Shown one piece after another: positions 53,848-60,956 of a stretch of 64,000 nt of DNA. This DNA is from Streptomyces sp. R41. GTDB lineage: Bacteria > Actinomycetota > Actinomycetes > Streptomycetales > Streptomycetaceae. Position 1 is the stretch's first letter; each line of letters opens with the position of its first letter. The DNA is taken from the NCBI RefSeq assembly GCF_041053055.1, contig NZ_CP163443.1, forward strand, positions 1,054,001 to 1,118,000, written 5' to 3'. The notes beneath the pieces are model-generated. The model was not told the DNA's origin and searched no databases. It was given only the letters and a program-made list of their open reading frames with translations. A program made the position numbers and the translations under genes.

Positions 53848-54518
53848 GCGACCAGCCTTTCTGCCACCCATTCCATGAGATCCATGACGTCTTCGGAGCC
53901 GAGCCGGGTGACCGTGGTCGACTCGGTGCGCTCGGCGGCGGGGACGACCGTGGTGGTGCGCCGCACGTCTCTGCCCTGCAGAACGGCCGTGATGACGGGG
54001 TATCCACCCGCGGGATCGGCGCGGTGCAGGACACGGTGGTCGAGGGTGTACGACTCGCCCGGAGTGCGCCGGGTGCGGGACGTCTCACTCAGGCGTCCCA
54101 CTCCGTCGGGCATGTACCGGTACTCGCCCGATGACGCACCCTTCGCCAATTCGAAGACGGGCGTCGTACCGGCGTCGCGGTCAAGGGCGAACTGCGTTTC
54201 CAGCAACTGGCCGGACAGGATGTACGAGGAGAAGTCCCATCGGTGGTCGTGCACATCGGATTGCGCCACGGGGCCGTCCCAGATGTGAACTCGCAGGGCC
54301 CAGGAGTCGGCGCCCGGAGAAAGCAGCTTCATTTTGTAGAAACCGTTGGGATGCCGATAGCACAGTGTGTCGGAAAGGTGCGCTCTGTCCTTCGTCGCTG
54401 CCGTCAGATGCTCGCGCAGCCAGCCATCTTCGCATACCGTCACGATGATCTTTTCCGGGTCGTGCGAGCTGGACATGGCGTCGTCGATGAACGCGAACAA
54501 CTCGGTCATGGGCGCCAT
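53844..54518 (-). CDS. Cupin-like hypothetical protein
   Basis: The 224-residue cytosolic product starts MAPMTELFAFIDDAMSSSHD. Its middle has a cupin-like His cluster, RVHIWDGPVAQSDVHDHRWD followed by FSSYILSGQLLETQFAL, and later SYTLDHRVLHRADPAGG. These could bind a metal, as in 2-His/Glu cupins. The start at 54518 is uncertain (ATG at 54509 is possible). It is upstream of and overlapping the two-TM protein gene, so they form a two-gene operon. I cannot name a family. Confidence 0.6.
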   Translation of the reverse strand: MAPMTELFAFIDDAMSSSHDPEKIIVTVCEDGWLREHLTAATKDRAHLSDTLCYRHPNGFYKMKLLSPGADSWALRVHIWDGPVAQSDVHDHRWDFSSYILSGQLLETQFALDRDAGTTPVFELAKGASSGEYRYMPDGVGRLSETSRTRRTPGESYTLDHRVLHRADPAGGYPVITAVLQGRDVRRTTTVVPAAERTESTTVTRLGSEDVMDLMEWVAERLVA

Positions 54519-54949
54519 GCTACTCGGCAATCCTGAAGCGTCGTCAGGAACGAGAGAGTGACGCGATGACGGGTTGTTCGCAAGGGCGCATGAGGGGAGC
54601 ACGGAACGCACAGGCGCCCCGTGCTGCTTGTCCCGCCCACTTGCCGGGCGCCGTCTGCCAGGAACTACGGGCCTTTATCGTCAGTTCGTCCAGTTCGGCG
54701 CGGACCCGGTCTTCAATGTCGCGGCTGCGCGCGAGTTCGTCCCGCACCCAGGACGGGACGGAGGCCGTCGTCTCAGTGCCGGCCCTTCCACGGCCACCCC
54801 GTGCCGGGCTCGCCCTCGAGGTCGATGCGGGCGGCCCTGAACCCGCCGCCGGGCCGGGCGAGCAGCACCTGCCGGTCCACGGCCGGGGACCGGGGCCGGC
54901 GAGCACGGTGTGCCATGCCCGGGCGGGGCTGTCGAAGACGCAGGCAGCT
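54519..54949. other. Intergenic decay segment
   Basis: No intact gene is supported. A minus-strand stretch (SVPSWVRDELARSRDIEDRV then RAELDELTIKARS, about 54660-54770) looks like the tail or core of a small real protein. It has no assignable start and runs into the intergenic region. It is recorded as probable debris. Confidence 0.3.
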
Positions 54950-55170
54950 CAGTCGCGTGTGGGGGGTGAGCTGGAGGGTGGTGGCACGGGCGCCTTCGGC
55001 CGTCAAGGGTGGCACATAGTCGCTGTAACGGGCGTACTTGGACCGGTATGCGGCGTCGATGCGGTCATTGAGCGCACTGTCGTCGCCGCTCTCTGTGAGT
55101 GTGACGTCCGTGGCGATACCGCCGCAGTCGATGCGGGCGCGGTGGCTGGCCGTGGCGGGACCCCATATCC
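54950..55170 (-). pseudogene. DUF2255-like protein, C-terminal fragment
   Basis: The minus strand encodes ASHRARIDCGGIATDVTLTE then SGDDSALNDRIDAAYRSKYA and RYSDYVPPLTAEGARATTLQ. The RI..GG...DVT......D..IDAAYR.KY.RY pattern is the C-terminal half of DUF2255 proteins. The N-terminal half (WTxxEL... and the substrate-facing Trp/Arg strand) is missing, and the frame runs on past the expected end. Function of the family is unknown. Confidence 0.5.
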
Positions 55171-55248
55171 GAGGGGGTGTCAGGCATGTTGGCCATGTCT
55201 GGCAGGCGCCGGCTTCGGGTCGGTCGAGCCGAGTCGAGCGGGCGTTTC

Positions 55249-55262
55249 GTTTCGATCGAAAC
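55249..55262. repeat. Palindrome A, GTTTCGATCGAAAC
   Basis: This is a perfect 14-bp palindrome, the first of three strong palindromes within 172 bp in a gene-free stretch (about 55171-55835). Its sequence is repeated exactly inside palindrome C. The outer GTTTC/GAAAC matches the outer bases of the ParB site parS (GTTTCACGTGAAAC), but the central four bases differ. Confidence 0.6.
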
Positions 55263-55345
55263 AAGATCGTGAGCCATGGGACGTCTAGGCGGTCGGCGGT
55301 GTACCCCATGCTGCGGTGCGTCGCCCCGGGCGGGAGTACAGAAAC

Positions 55346-55361
55346 TGGTTCGGCCGAACCA
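55346..55361. repeat. Palindrome B, TGGTTCGGCCGAACCA
   Basis: A perfect 16-bp palindrome centred 98 bp from palindrome A. It differs from palindrome C at positions symmetric about the centre, as a variant binding site for the same dimeric protein would. Confidence 0.6.
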
Positions 55362-55404
55362 CTTCGTGGACACGCTCGCCCGATCCGAACGCGAGTGCAG
55401 GAAG

Positions 55405-55420
55405 TGTTTCGATCGAAACA
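55405..55420. repeat. Palindrome C, TGTTTCGATCGAAACA
   Basis: A perfect 16-bp palindrome centred 59 bp from palindrome B. Its flanks GGAAG and CCTTCC extend the symmetry to nearly 27 bp. No gene is called between 55171 and 55835; promoter and binding functions are the likely content. Confidence 0.6.
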
Positions 55421-55835
55421 CCTTCCCGGCCCTGTCCTCGTGTAGCAGGGCATTCCGGCTCCGTCGGCCGCTGGCACGATCGCCCACACCGGGGCCCCCT
55501 CGGACTGACGGTCCACGGACGTAAAACTCCTACGCTCACCGGCTGAGCACGCCGACGAAGCCACCGCCAGACCATCAAAGTTGAGAATCAACCTTGGCCA
55601 CTGACTCCAGTGTTGCCCGACCAGCAGAGCGAACATAGCTACGGACGGCCTAGGCCACCCTCAACTGACCTGCGCAAACAACGACTTGCGGCGCTAACCG
55701 TCAATCCTTCATCGTCATCACATCGGGCCGCTGGCCCACCGCGCTGCAGGGCTCCTCGGCCCGGCTGAGCCTGACCGGGCATCGGGCCGGGGGCCCTGGC
55801 GGCGGACCGAATCCCACCGATGAAGGAGATCCGTC

Positions 55836-56024
55836 ATGAGCGACGGTAGCAAGACGGAGGACCCCGGCAACACGCCCGACGAGCCGGAGAGCCGCACGGC
55901 TCGGCTTCGTCGGCGGATTCGAGAGTGGCAGATCCGCCAGCACGTCGTCCGCGGCATGGCCTACGGCGTCGGCAGCGGCGCGGTCAGCCTGATCGTGCTG
56001 TGGGTGCAGACCCGGTACTACTGA
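55836..56024 (+). CDS. Small basic protein with C-terminal TM helix, 3' end altered by an IS
   Basis: The 62-residue product (MSDGSKTEDPGNTPDEPESR, TARLRRRIREWQIRQHVVRG, MAYGVGSGAVSLIVLWVQTR, YY) has an acidic start, a basic middle and one hydrophobic helix. AGGAG precedes the ATG. The IS630-family element inserted at the TA of its original stop: joined across the element the sequence is ACC-CGG-TAA. The present last two residues and TGA come from the IS end. A decayed relative lies near 60775. Function is unknown. Confidence 0.6.
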   Translation: MSDGSKTEDPGNTPDEPESRTARLRRRIREWQIRQHVVRGMAYGVGSGAVSLIVLWVQTRYY

Positions 56025-57166
56025 CTTTTGCGGCGTGATGTCGTTGAGGGATGACGATGTGTGATCGTCGCGGTATGCCGGTTGTGTGAGATATCCGCAG
56101 GGTGGTGGGCTGACGCCTGAACGGCAGGCGTTTCGCGAGCGGATCCGGCTGGAGGCCGCGGAGCGCTTCGCAGTCGGTGCCTCCACCGCCGAGGTCGCCA
56201 AGGAATTACGGGTGAGTGTGCGCTCGGTGCAGCGCTGGCGCCGGGCCTGGCACGACGCCGGCGCGGAGGGGCTGCGGTCTGCCGGACCGGTATCGCTGCC
56301 CAAGCTGAGCGAGAAGCTGTTCGCCGTGCTCGAGCAGGAGCTGGCCAAAGGGCCGGTCGCCCATGGCTGGCCGGACCAGACGTGGACGCTGGCGCGGATC
56401 AAGACGCTGATCGGGCGCCGGTTCCACAAAAGCATGACGCTGTCGGCGATCGCGCGGATGCTGCACCGGCACGGCTTCAGTCACCAGGTCCCAGCCCGCC
56501 GAGCCATCGAGCGCGACGAGGAGGCCGTGGCGGGCTGGGTGAAGGAGACCTGGCCGCAGGTGGAAGGGCCGTGGCGGCGCTCGACGCCTGGCTGTGCTTC
56601 GAAGACGAAGCCGGGTTCTCGATGACGCCGCCCACCGCACGGACCTGGGCCCGACGCGGCCACACACCCGTCATCCGGGTCCGGGGACGCTCCCAGCGCC
56701 GCTTCTCCGTTGCCGCGCTCGCCTGCTACAAGCAGGGCGAACACTCACGGCTGATCTACCGGCCCAAACGGCATCTCGATCACAAACGCGGTGGCAGACG
56801 CAGTTTCACCTGGACCGACTATCGCGACCTGCTCATCGCCGCCCACCGGCAACTCGGCGCACCGATCGTGCTGGTGTGGGACAACCTCAACGTCCACAAA
56901 GACCGCCGATTACGGGAGTTCATCGACACCCACGACTGGATCACCTGCTACTTTCTGCCGGCCTACGCACCCGACCTCAACCCCGTCGAGGGCATCTGGT
57001 CCCTGCTGCGGCGCAGCAGCCAGACCAACACCGCCTTCACCGACCCCGACCACCTCATCAGCACGCTTCGGCACGGTCTCCGCAGATTCAGTACCGCAGC
57101 AAGCGCATCGACGGATGCCTCGCCGAAACCGGCCTCACCTTGACGACATCACAGCGACAACGTCAG
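56021..57166. mobile_element. IS630-family element, second copy, with TA duplication
   Basis: The element is 1,146 bp. Its ends CTGACTTTTGCGGCGTGATG and, reverse-complemented from the right, CTGACGTTGTCGCTGTGATG are imperfect inverted repeats (24 of 31 positions match when the TA is included). They are flanked by TA at 56019-56020 and 57167-57168. This fits the IS630/Tc1 family rule of TA insertion. Both ends and the full transposase sequence are present. Confidence 0.85.
56086..57143 (+). CDS. IS630-family transposase, two overlapping frames
   Basis: The first frame opens near RYPQGGGLTPERQAFRERIR and holds the HTH (ASTAEVAKELRVSVRSVQRW). It ends soon after VAGWVKETWPQVEG. One base back, the second continues AVAALDAWLCFEDEAGFSMT (first Asp), LGAPIVLVWDNLNVHKDRRL (second Asp) and LPAYAPDLNPVEGIWSLLRR (Glu). 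The switch occurs before GCCGTGGCGGCG, at the same residue position as in the other copy. A -1 frameshift would produce the full enzyme, about 350 residues, which cuts and joins element ends at TA. The annotated start is GTG/ATG-poor; GTG at 56086 is used. Confidence 0.8.
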
Positions 57167-57434
57167 TAATCCACGGCATGGCGCTGGGTGGGCTGTCTTT
57201 GCATCCCCGCTCAGCGAGGCCTGGCCACCCGCGGACACCACCATCATTCCTGGCAGTCACGCAGCGCTGTCTGTTCGCCGTAGCTATGTCCAGCCAAGGT
57301 GAGCCCAAAAGCCGCCACGGGATGATCTTGGCCGATGAGGGCTTCCGTAGCGTGACGTAGAGCCGTCATACGCACGGGTCACCTTAGACGCCATCTCAAT
57401 TGGTGACGAGTGGCGTCGATAGTCGCTGGCAGAC
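57167..57434. other. Intergenic gap
   Basis: No gene is supported between the IS630-family element and the ankyrin-type gene. Nothing structured was noticed. Confidence 0.3.
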
Positions 57435-57800
57435 GTGCTGTGGCGGCGGTTGAATGTCGTGGTGAGCAACTTCTGGACAACACCTGCGCATCACGCGGTC
57501 GAGCACGAGGATGCGGAAACCCTGGCCCAGATGCTGGCCGACGGCACCGATCCCGATGAGGTCTTCAGCAACATGACGCTGTTGACGCACGCGATCGATG
57601 CCGAGGGCGACGGCTCCCTGCAGAGCGGCAAACCGTTGACCGTGCACACCACTGCTGTGCTGCTGGCCTTCGGGGCTGACCCGGAGCTCGCCGACCCAGA
57701 CGGTCGCACCCCCATGGACGTGGCCGAGTACTACGGCCACGACCTGGCGATGAAGCTACTGCGGGCCCACATCAGCGGCCGAGCCGCCGGTAACAGATGA
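57435..57800 (+). CDS. Ankyrin-repeat-like protein, 3' end overwritten by an IS5 relic
   Basis: The 121-residue product contains ankyrin-like helix pairs: AHHAVEHEDAETLAQMLADG then TDPDEVFSNMTLLTHAIDAE, and VLLAFGADPELADPDGRTPM then DVAEYYGHDLAMKLLRAH. Such small ankyrin proteins bind other proteins. From about 57772 the frame enters the end of an IS5-type transposase read backwards, so the last eight residues and the stop are not native. GTG at 57435 is the likely start; GTG at 57462 is an alternative. Confidence 0.65.
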   Translation: MLWRRLNVVVSNFWTTPAHHAVEHEDAETLAQMLADGTDPDEVFSNMTLLTHAIDAEGDGSLQSGKPLTVHTTAVLLAFGADPELADPDGRTPMDVAEYYGHDLAMKLLRAHISGRAAGNR

Positions 57801-57983
57801 GCGTGCAGGCGATACTCGTGAAGGCGAGGAAATGCTCGGCCTTGCGCTCATAACGACGGTGGAGGCGGCGGCAGCCGGCGAGCCAGGACATGGTGCGTTC
57901 GATCGTCCAACGGTGACGTCCCAATCGCTGGGAGGTCTCAACTCCTTTGCGGGCGATGCGGTGCCTGATGCCGCGGCTGCTTA
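57772..57983 (-). pseudogene. IS5-family transposase relic, C-terminal 70 residues
   Basis: The minus strand spells the end of an IS5 (IS427-group) transposase with natural stop TGA at 57772: GIRHRIARKGVETSQRLGRH, WTIERTMSWLAGCRRLHRRY and LAFTSIACTLICYRRLGR. It is similar but not identical to the same region of the next element, so it is an older relative, not a duplication product of it. It is cut at the TTA where the next IS5 element inserted. Confidence 0.75.
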
Positions 57984-58800
57984 GACGTCATCTCATTGGT
58001 GAGTCTGCGGTAGCAGATGAGGGTGCAGGCGATGCTGGTGAAGGCTAGGAAGTGGTCGGCTTTGCGTTCGTAGCGGCGGTGGAGTCGGCGGCATCCGGCG
58101 AGCCAGGACATGGTGCGTTCGACGGTCCAGCGGTGGCGGCCAAGTCGTTGTGAGGTCTCGATGCCCTTGCGGGCGATGCGATGCCGGATGCCTCGGCTGG
58201 ATAACCATCGCCGCAGGTGGGCGTAGTCGTAGCCCTTGTCGGCGTGAAGTTTGTCGGGCCTGCGGCGTCGGCGTCCCCGGCGGGAGCGGATCGGAGGGAT
58301 GCCCTGTACCAGGGGAATCAGCGCCTGGCTGTCGTGCGTGTTGGCGCCCGAGATGCCGACGGACAGGGGCAGGCCGGTCCGTTCCGTGATCAAGTGGATC
58401 TTTGACCCGTACTTGCCCCGATCTACAGGATTCGGGCCTGTCAGATCCCCCTTTTCAAGGCCCGCATGTTGACCGAGTCGATCGCGCACCGGGACCAGTC
58501 CAACTCACCGCGGGACCCGAGTTCGTCGAGGACCAGGCGGTGGAGTCTGGCCCAGACTCGGGCCTTCGTCCACTCGGTGAATCGTCGGTGAGCCGTCGCG
58601 CCGGACGGCCCGAACGACGCGGTCGGCAGCTGCTGCCACGTGCATCCCGAGGTCGCCACGAACACGATTGCGGCCAACACTTCGCGGTCGCCGTGCCGGC
58701 GCCGACCACCACCCTGAGGCCGCGACGGCGCCTCCGGCACCACCCGCTGGAACAGCTCCCACAACTCGTCCGGCACCAGCCGCTCAACGATCCCCGCCAT
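57984..58800 (-). CDS. IS5-family transposase, split by programmed frameshift
   Basis: OrfA (ATG at 58800) encodes MAGIVERLVPDELWELFQRV, the DDE start VAATSGCTWQQLP-type region and ELDWSRCAIDSVNMRALKRG, with a stop at 58441. OrfB follows in the -1 frame: EKGDLTGPNPVDRGKYGSKI, GISGANTHDSQALIPLVQGI, KLHADKGYDYAHLRRWLSSR and WTVERTMSWLAGCRRLHRRY. The overlap contains AAAAGGGGG, the usual slippery region of this group, where -1 slippage yields LKKGDLTGP and a complete enzyme of about 270 residues. All three catalytic regions (D, D, E) are present. Confidence 0.82.
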
Positions 58801-58835
58801 GGTCGACAGCGTACTCAACCAAATGAGATGGCTTC
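57984..58835. mobile_element. IS5-family (IS427-group) element
   Basis: The left end GACGTCATCTCATTGG and the reverse-complemented right end GAAGCCATCTCATTTGG are near-matching inverted repeats. TTA (TTAG) occurs at both flanks, 57981-57984 and 58836-58839, and is read as the target duplication. The length of about 850 bp and the split transposase fit the group. It sits between the IS5 relic and an IS3 element. Confidence 0.75.
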
Positions 58836-58886
58836 TTAGGCGGCCCTGAGCTTGCTCCGCTTTGACGGACACCATCGGTGTGGTGG

Positions 58887-59759
58887 TCAGGCCGCGAGTG
58901 CGGTCTCGTACTCGGCGGGACTGCGGTAGCCGAGGCTGCTGTGCAGCCGGTGCAAGTTGTACCAGCCCTCGATGAAGTCGAAGATCGCGGTGCGGGCTGC
59001 GGCCCGACTGCGCCAGGAGCTCGTGTCGAGCAACTCCCGTTTGATGGTGGCGAAGAACGACTCGGCTAGCGCGTTGTCCCAGCACTGCCCGGTGCGCCCG
59101 ACGGAAAGCCGAACGCCCAACTCCCTTGCCAGGGCGGCGAATTGCTGACTGGTGTACTGACAGCCGCGATCCGAGTGAAAGATCACCGGCCGGGCGGGAC
59201 GACGCAGGCGACAGGCGGACCTGAGAGCGTCCGCGACCAGTTCGGTCCGCAGGTGGTCGGCGGTGGACCAGCCGACCACGCGGCGGGAGGCGATGTCGAT
59301 GACGGTGGCCAGATAGAGCCAGCCCTCGTCGGTGGCAACGTAGGTGATGTCACCGCACCAGCGGGTGTCGAGGCCGTCCTGGGCGGGAGCGAAGTCGCGA
59401 ACGACGAGGTCGGGCCGAGCGGCGGCCCGCGGGTCGGGGATCGTCGTCAGCTGCCGCCGCCTGCGGTGCCGGCCCTGCAGTCCGGCGCTGCGCATCAGTC
59501 TGGCGATGCGGCGGCGGCCGCAGCCCTCGCCCTGCCGCTGCAGGACGGCGTGGATGCGCGGGGCTCCGTAGGTTCCGCGGGAGGTCTCATGGACTTCGGT
59601 GATCTTCTCGGTCAGCTCGGCATCGCGGACCGCCTGCGAACCGGGCCTGCCACTGCGACGGGCATAGAAGGCGGCTCGGGAGACCTTAAGCAGTTCACAC
59701 GCGCGCTTGACGTTGTGACCGTCTCGCTTCTCCGCCTCGATGAACGGATGCACCGTCAC
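58887..59759 (-). CDS. IS3-family transposase OrfB
   Basis: The 290-residue protein has the IS3 HTH_21 part (AELTEKITEVHETSRGTYGA, PRIHAVLQRQGEGCGRRRIA) and an rve catalytic core. The first Asp is in RWCGDITYVATDEGWLYLAT, the second in PVIFHSDRGCQYTSQQFAAL and the Glu in NALAESFFATIKRELLD. The end (FIEGWYNLHRLHSSLGYRSP) is standard. Its ATG overlaps the orfA stop, so it is made by coupling or by frameshifting as an OrfAB fusion, the active transposase. Confidence 0.92.
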   Translation of the reverse strand: MTVHPFIEAEKRDGHNVKRACELLKVSRAAFYARRSGRPGSQAVRDAELTEKITEVHETSRGTYGAPRIHAVLQRQGEGCGRRRIARLMRSAGLQGRHRRRRQLTTIPDPRAAARPDLVVRDFAPAQDGLDTRWCGDITYVATDEGWLYLATVIDIASRRVVGWSTADHLRTELVADALRSACRLRRPARPVIFHSDRGCQYTSQQFAALARELGVRLSVGRTGQCWDNALAESFFATIKRELLDTSSWRSRAAARTAIFDFIEGWYNLHRLHSSLGYRSPAEYETALAA

Positions 59760-60073
59760 CGGGTCTCCTTCGCGAAGAAAGCCGTGGCCCGCTTGAGGAC
59801 CTCCACGTCCTCCCGCAACCTGCGGTTCTCCCGCCGCAACGCGGCCAGCTCCTCGCGCTCGCTGCTGGTCAGCCCGTCACGCTCGCCCGCGTCGACCTCG
59901 GCCTGGCTGACCCACAGCCGCACCGCCGTCTCCGTCAGATCGAAGTCCTTGGCGACCTGACCAACCGAACGGTCACCGCGCCGGCACAGCTCGACGATCT
60001 CGGCCTTGAACTCCGGCGTGAACGAACGGCGAGGCCGAGGCTTCTTCTTCCCCATGCTCTCCATGATGGACAT
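59756..60073 (-). CDS. IS3-family transposase OrfA
   Basis: The 105-residue HTH protein (KKKPRPRRSFTPEFKAEIVE, GDRSVGQVAKDFDLTETAVR, LWVSQAEVDAG) ends in a leucine-zipper-like helix (REELAALRRENRRLREDVEV, LKRATAFF) used for OrfA/OrfAB pairing. It binds the element ends. It directly precedes and overlaps orfB. Confidence 0.92.
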   Translation of the reverse strand: MSIMESMGKKKPRPRRSFTPEFKAEIVELCRRGDRSVGQVAKDFDLTETAVRLWVSQAEVDAGERDGLTSSEREELAALRRENRRLREDVEVLKRATAFFAKETR

Positions 60074-60108
60074 CCTTCCGGGGCAGAACCCCTGATCTCA
60101 GATGTCCG

Positions 60109-60675
60109 TCAAAGCGGATCAAGCCCAGCCCGGCGGTAGCGGTCGCCGTGGTGGCGGTCGAACACCCAGTGGTGTGCTTCGGGGGGTTCGTCGCAGTCTT
60201 CGCAGATGCCGGGGCGCAGGGCCACCTCAAAGTAGTTGTGAGCGAAGCCGCCGGGGCCGTCGTAATCGCGTTGCGCGGCGCTCTGGCAGTCCCGGCCGGG
60301 CCAGCAGCGGCCGCAGCAGTCGTGACCGAAGATGGTCGGATCTACCTTCTTCGCACACCCCATGTGACTGCACACGAAGTAGCCGCCTACATGGTTGGTC
60401 CACCGGCGGGTGATGAGCAGGTCGGTGTCCTCCGCCTCCTCCTCCGACGCGGAGGGCGCAGTCGCGCGGGGGTTGGAAAGGGAGATAAGGATGACTCCGG
60501 CCACTGCAACGGCCACGCCGCCGATCACAACACCTGCTTGGCGCACGTACCCGAGGCTGTTCCATCTGTCCGCGATGCGCTGGCGCAGGGTCCGTTGGCC
60601 GTCGCTGCCGTCTGGCTGCGGGTCGGAGGGCTGAGGATCACCACTCTGGGATGTCGAATCGTCCGGCGCAGCCAC
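60109..60675 (-). CDS. Cys-rich single-pass membrane protein, last residues altered by IS3
   Basis: The 188-residue protein has an acidic cytosolic start (SQSGDPQPSDPQPDGSDGQR), one membrane helix (GVVIGGVAVAVAGVILISLS) and an outer or cytosolic domain with clustered Cys and His: YFVCSHMGCAKKV, GHDCCGRCWPGRDCQ, RPGICEDCDEPPEAHHWVFD. These may bind two metal ions. The last codons (GLDPL and TGA) lie in the IS3 inverted repeat. Without the IS3 the frame would end RYRRAA-TAA, so little was lost. The family is not recognised. Confidence 0.65.
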   Translation of the reverse strand: MAAPDDSTSQSGDPQPSDPQPDGSDGQRTLRQRIADRWNSLGYVRQAGVVIGGVAVAVAGVILISLSNPRATAPSASEEEAEDTDLLITRRWTNHVGGYFVCSHMGCAKKVDPTIFGHDCCGRCWPGRDCQSAAQRDYDGPGGFAHNYFEVALRPGICEDCDEPPEAHHWVFDRHHGDRYRRAGLDPL

Positions 60676-60768
60676 CTGACGGGCCGTCCTCTCTGCTCTG
60701 GGAATCGAGAGTTTAGAGGCGTGCCAGGGGCAGCGGCAGCCGCTAGTGGCTTCGCCGTCGGTTGAGGG

Positions 60769-60850
60769 AGTGGCATGTCCACCAGCACTTGATGCGCGGC
60801 ATGGCCCATGGCGTCGGCAGCTCTACCTATCTAGGTGTGGTGGTCCACTG
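60769..60850 (+). pseudogene. Relic of the small TM gene at 55836
   Basis: The stretch HQHLMRGMAHGVGSSTYLGV resembles QHVVRGMAYGVGSGAVSLIV of the small membrane protein at 55836-56024, at both protein and DNA level. It has no start and does not keep the hydrophobic tail. It suggests that the segment around the small gene was once duplicated on this replicon. No gene is supported in the remainder of 60676-60956. Confidence 0.45.
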
Positions 60851-60956
60851 GCGCAGGTCATGTGGATAGCGGGCGATTAGGCACATGAGGCATGTAGATG
60901 CCTGGGCGACGAGGTCGGCTGCAACCAGTCGTACACCTTGCTCAGTCTTGTCGGTC

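Larger units (their letters stand above)
58847..60127. mobile_element. IS3-family element with GCCC duplication
   Basis: The 1,281-bp element has 25-bp inverted repeats with two mismatches (TGAGCTTGCTCCGCTTTGAC at the left; TGGGCTTGATCCGCTTTGAC reverse-complemented at the right). GCCC lies at 58843-58846 and 60128-60131 as target duplication. It carries the orfA/orfB pair on the minus strand. It inserted at the 3' end of the neighbouring Cys-rich membrane protein gene. Confidence 0.85.

Noticed and set aside
55249..55420. CRISPR-like array from the three palindromes
   Set aside because: Spacing is unequal (98 and 59 bp), the repeats are short and perfectly palindromic, and no cas gene is near.
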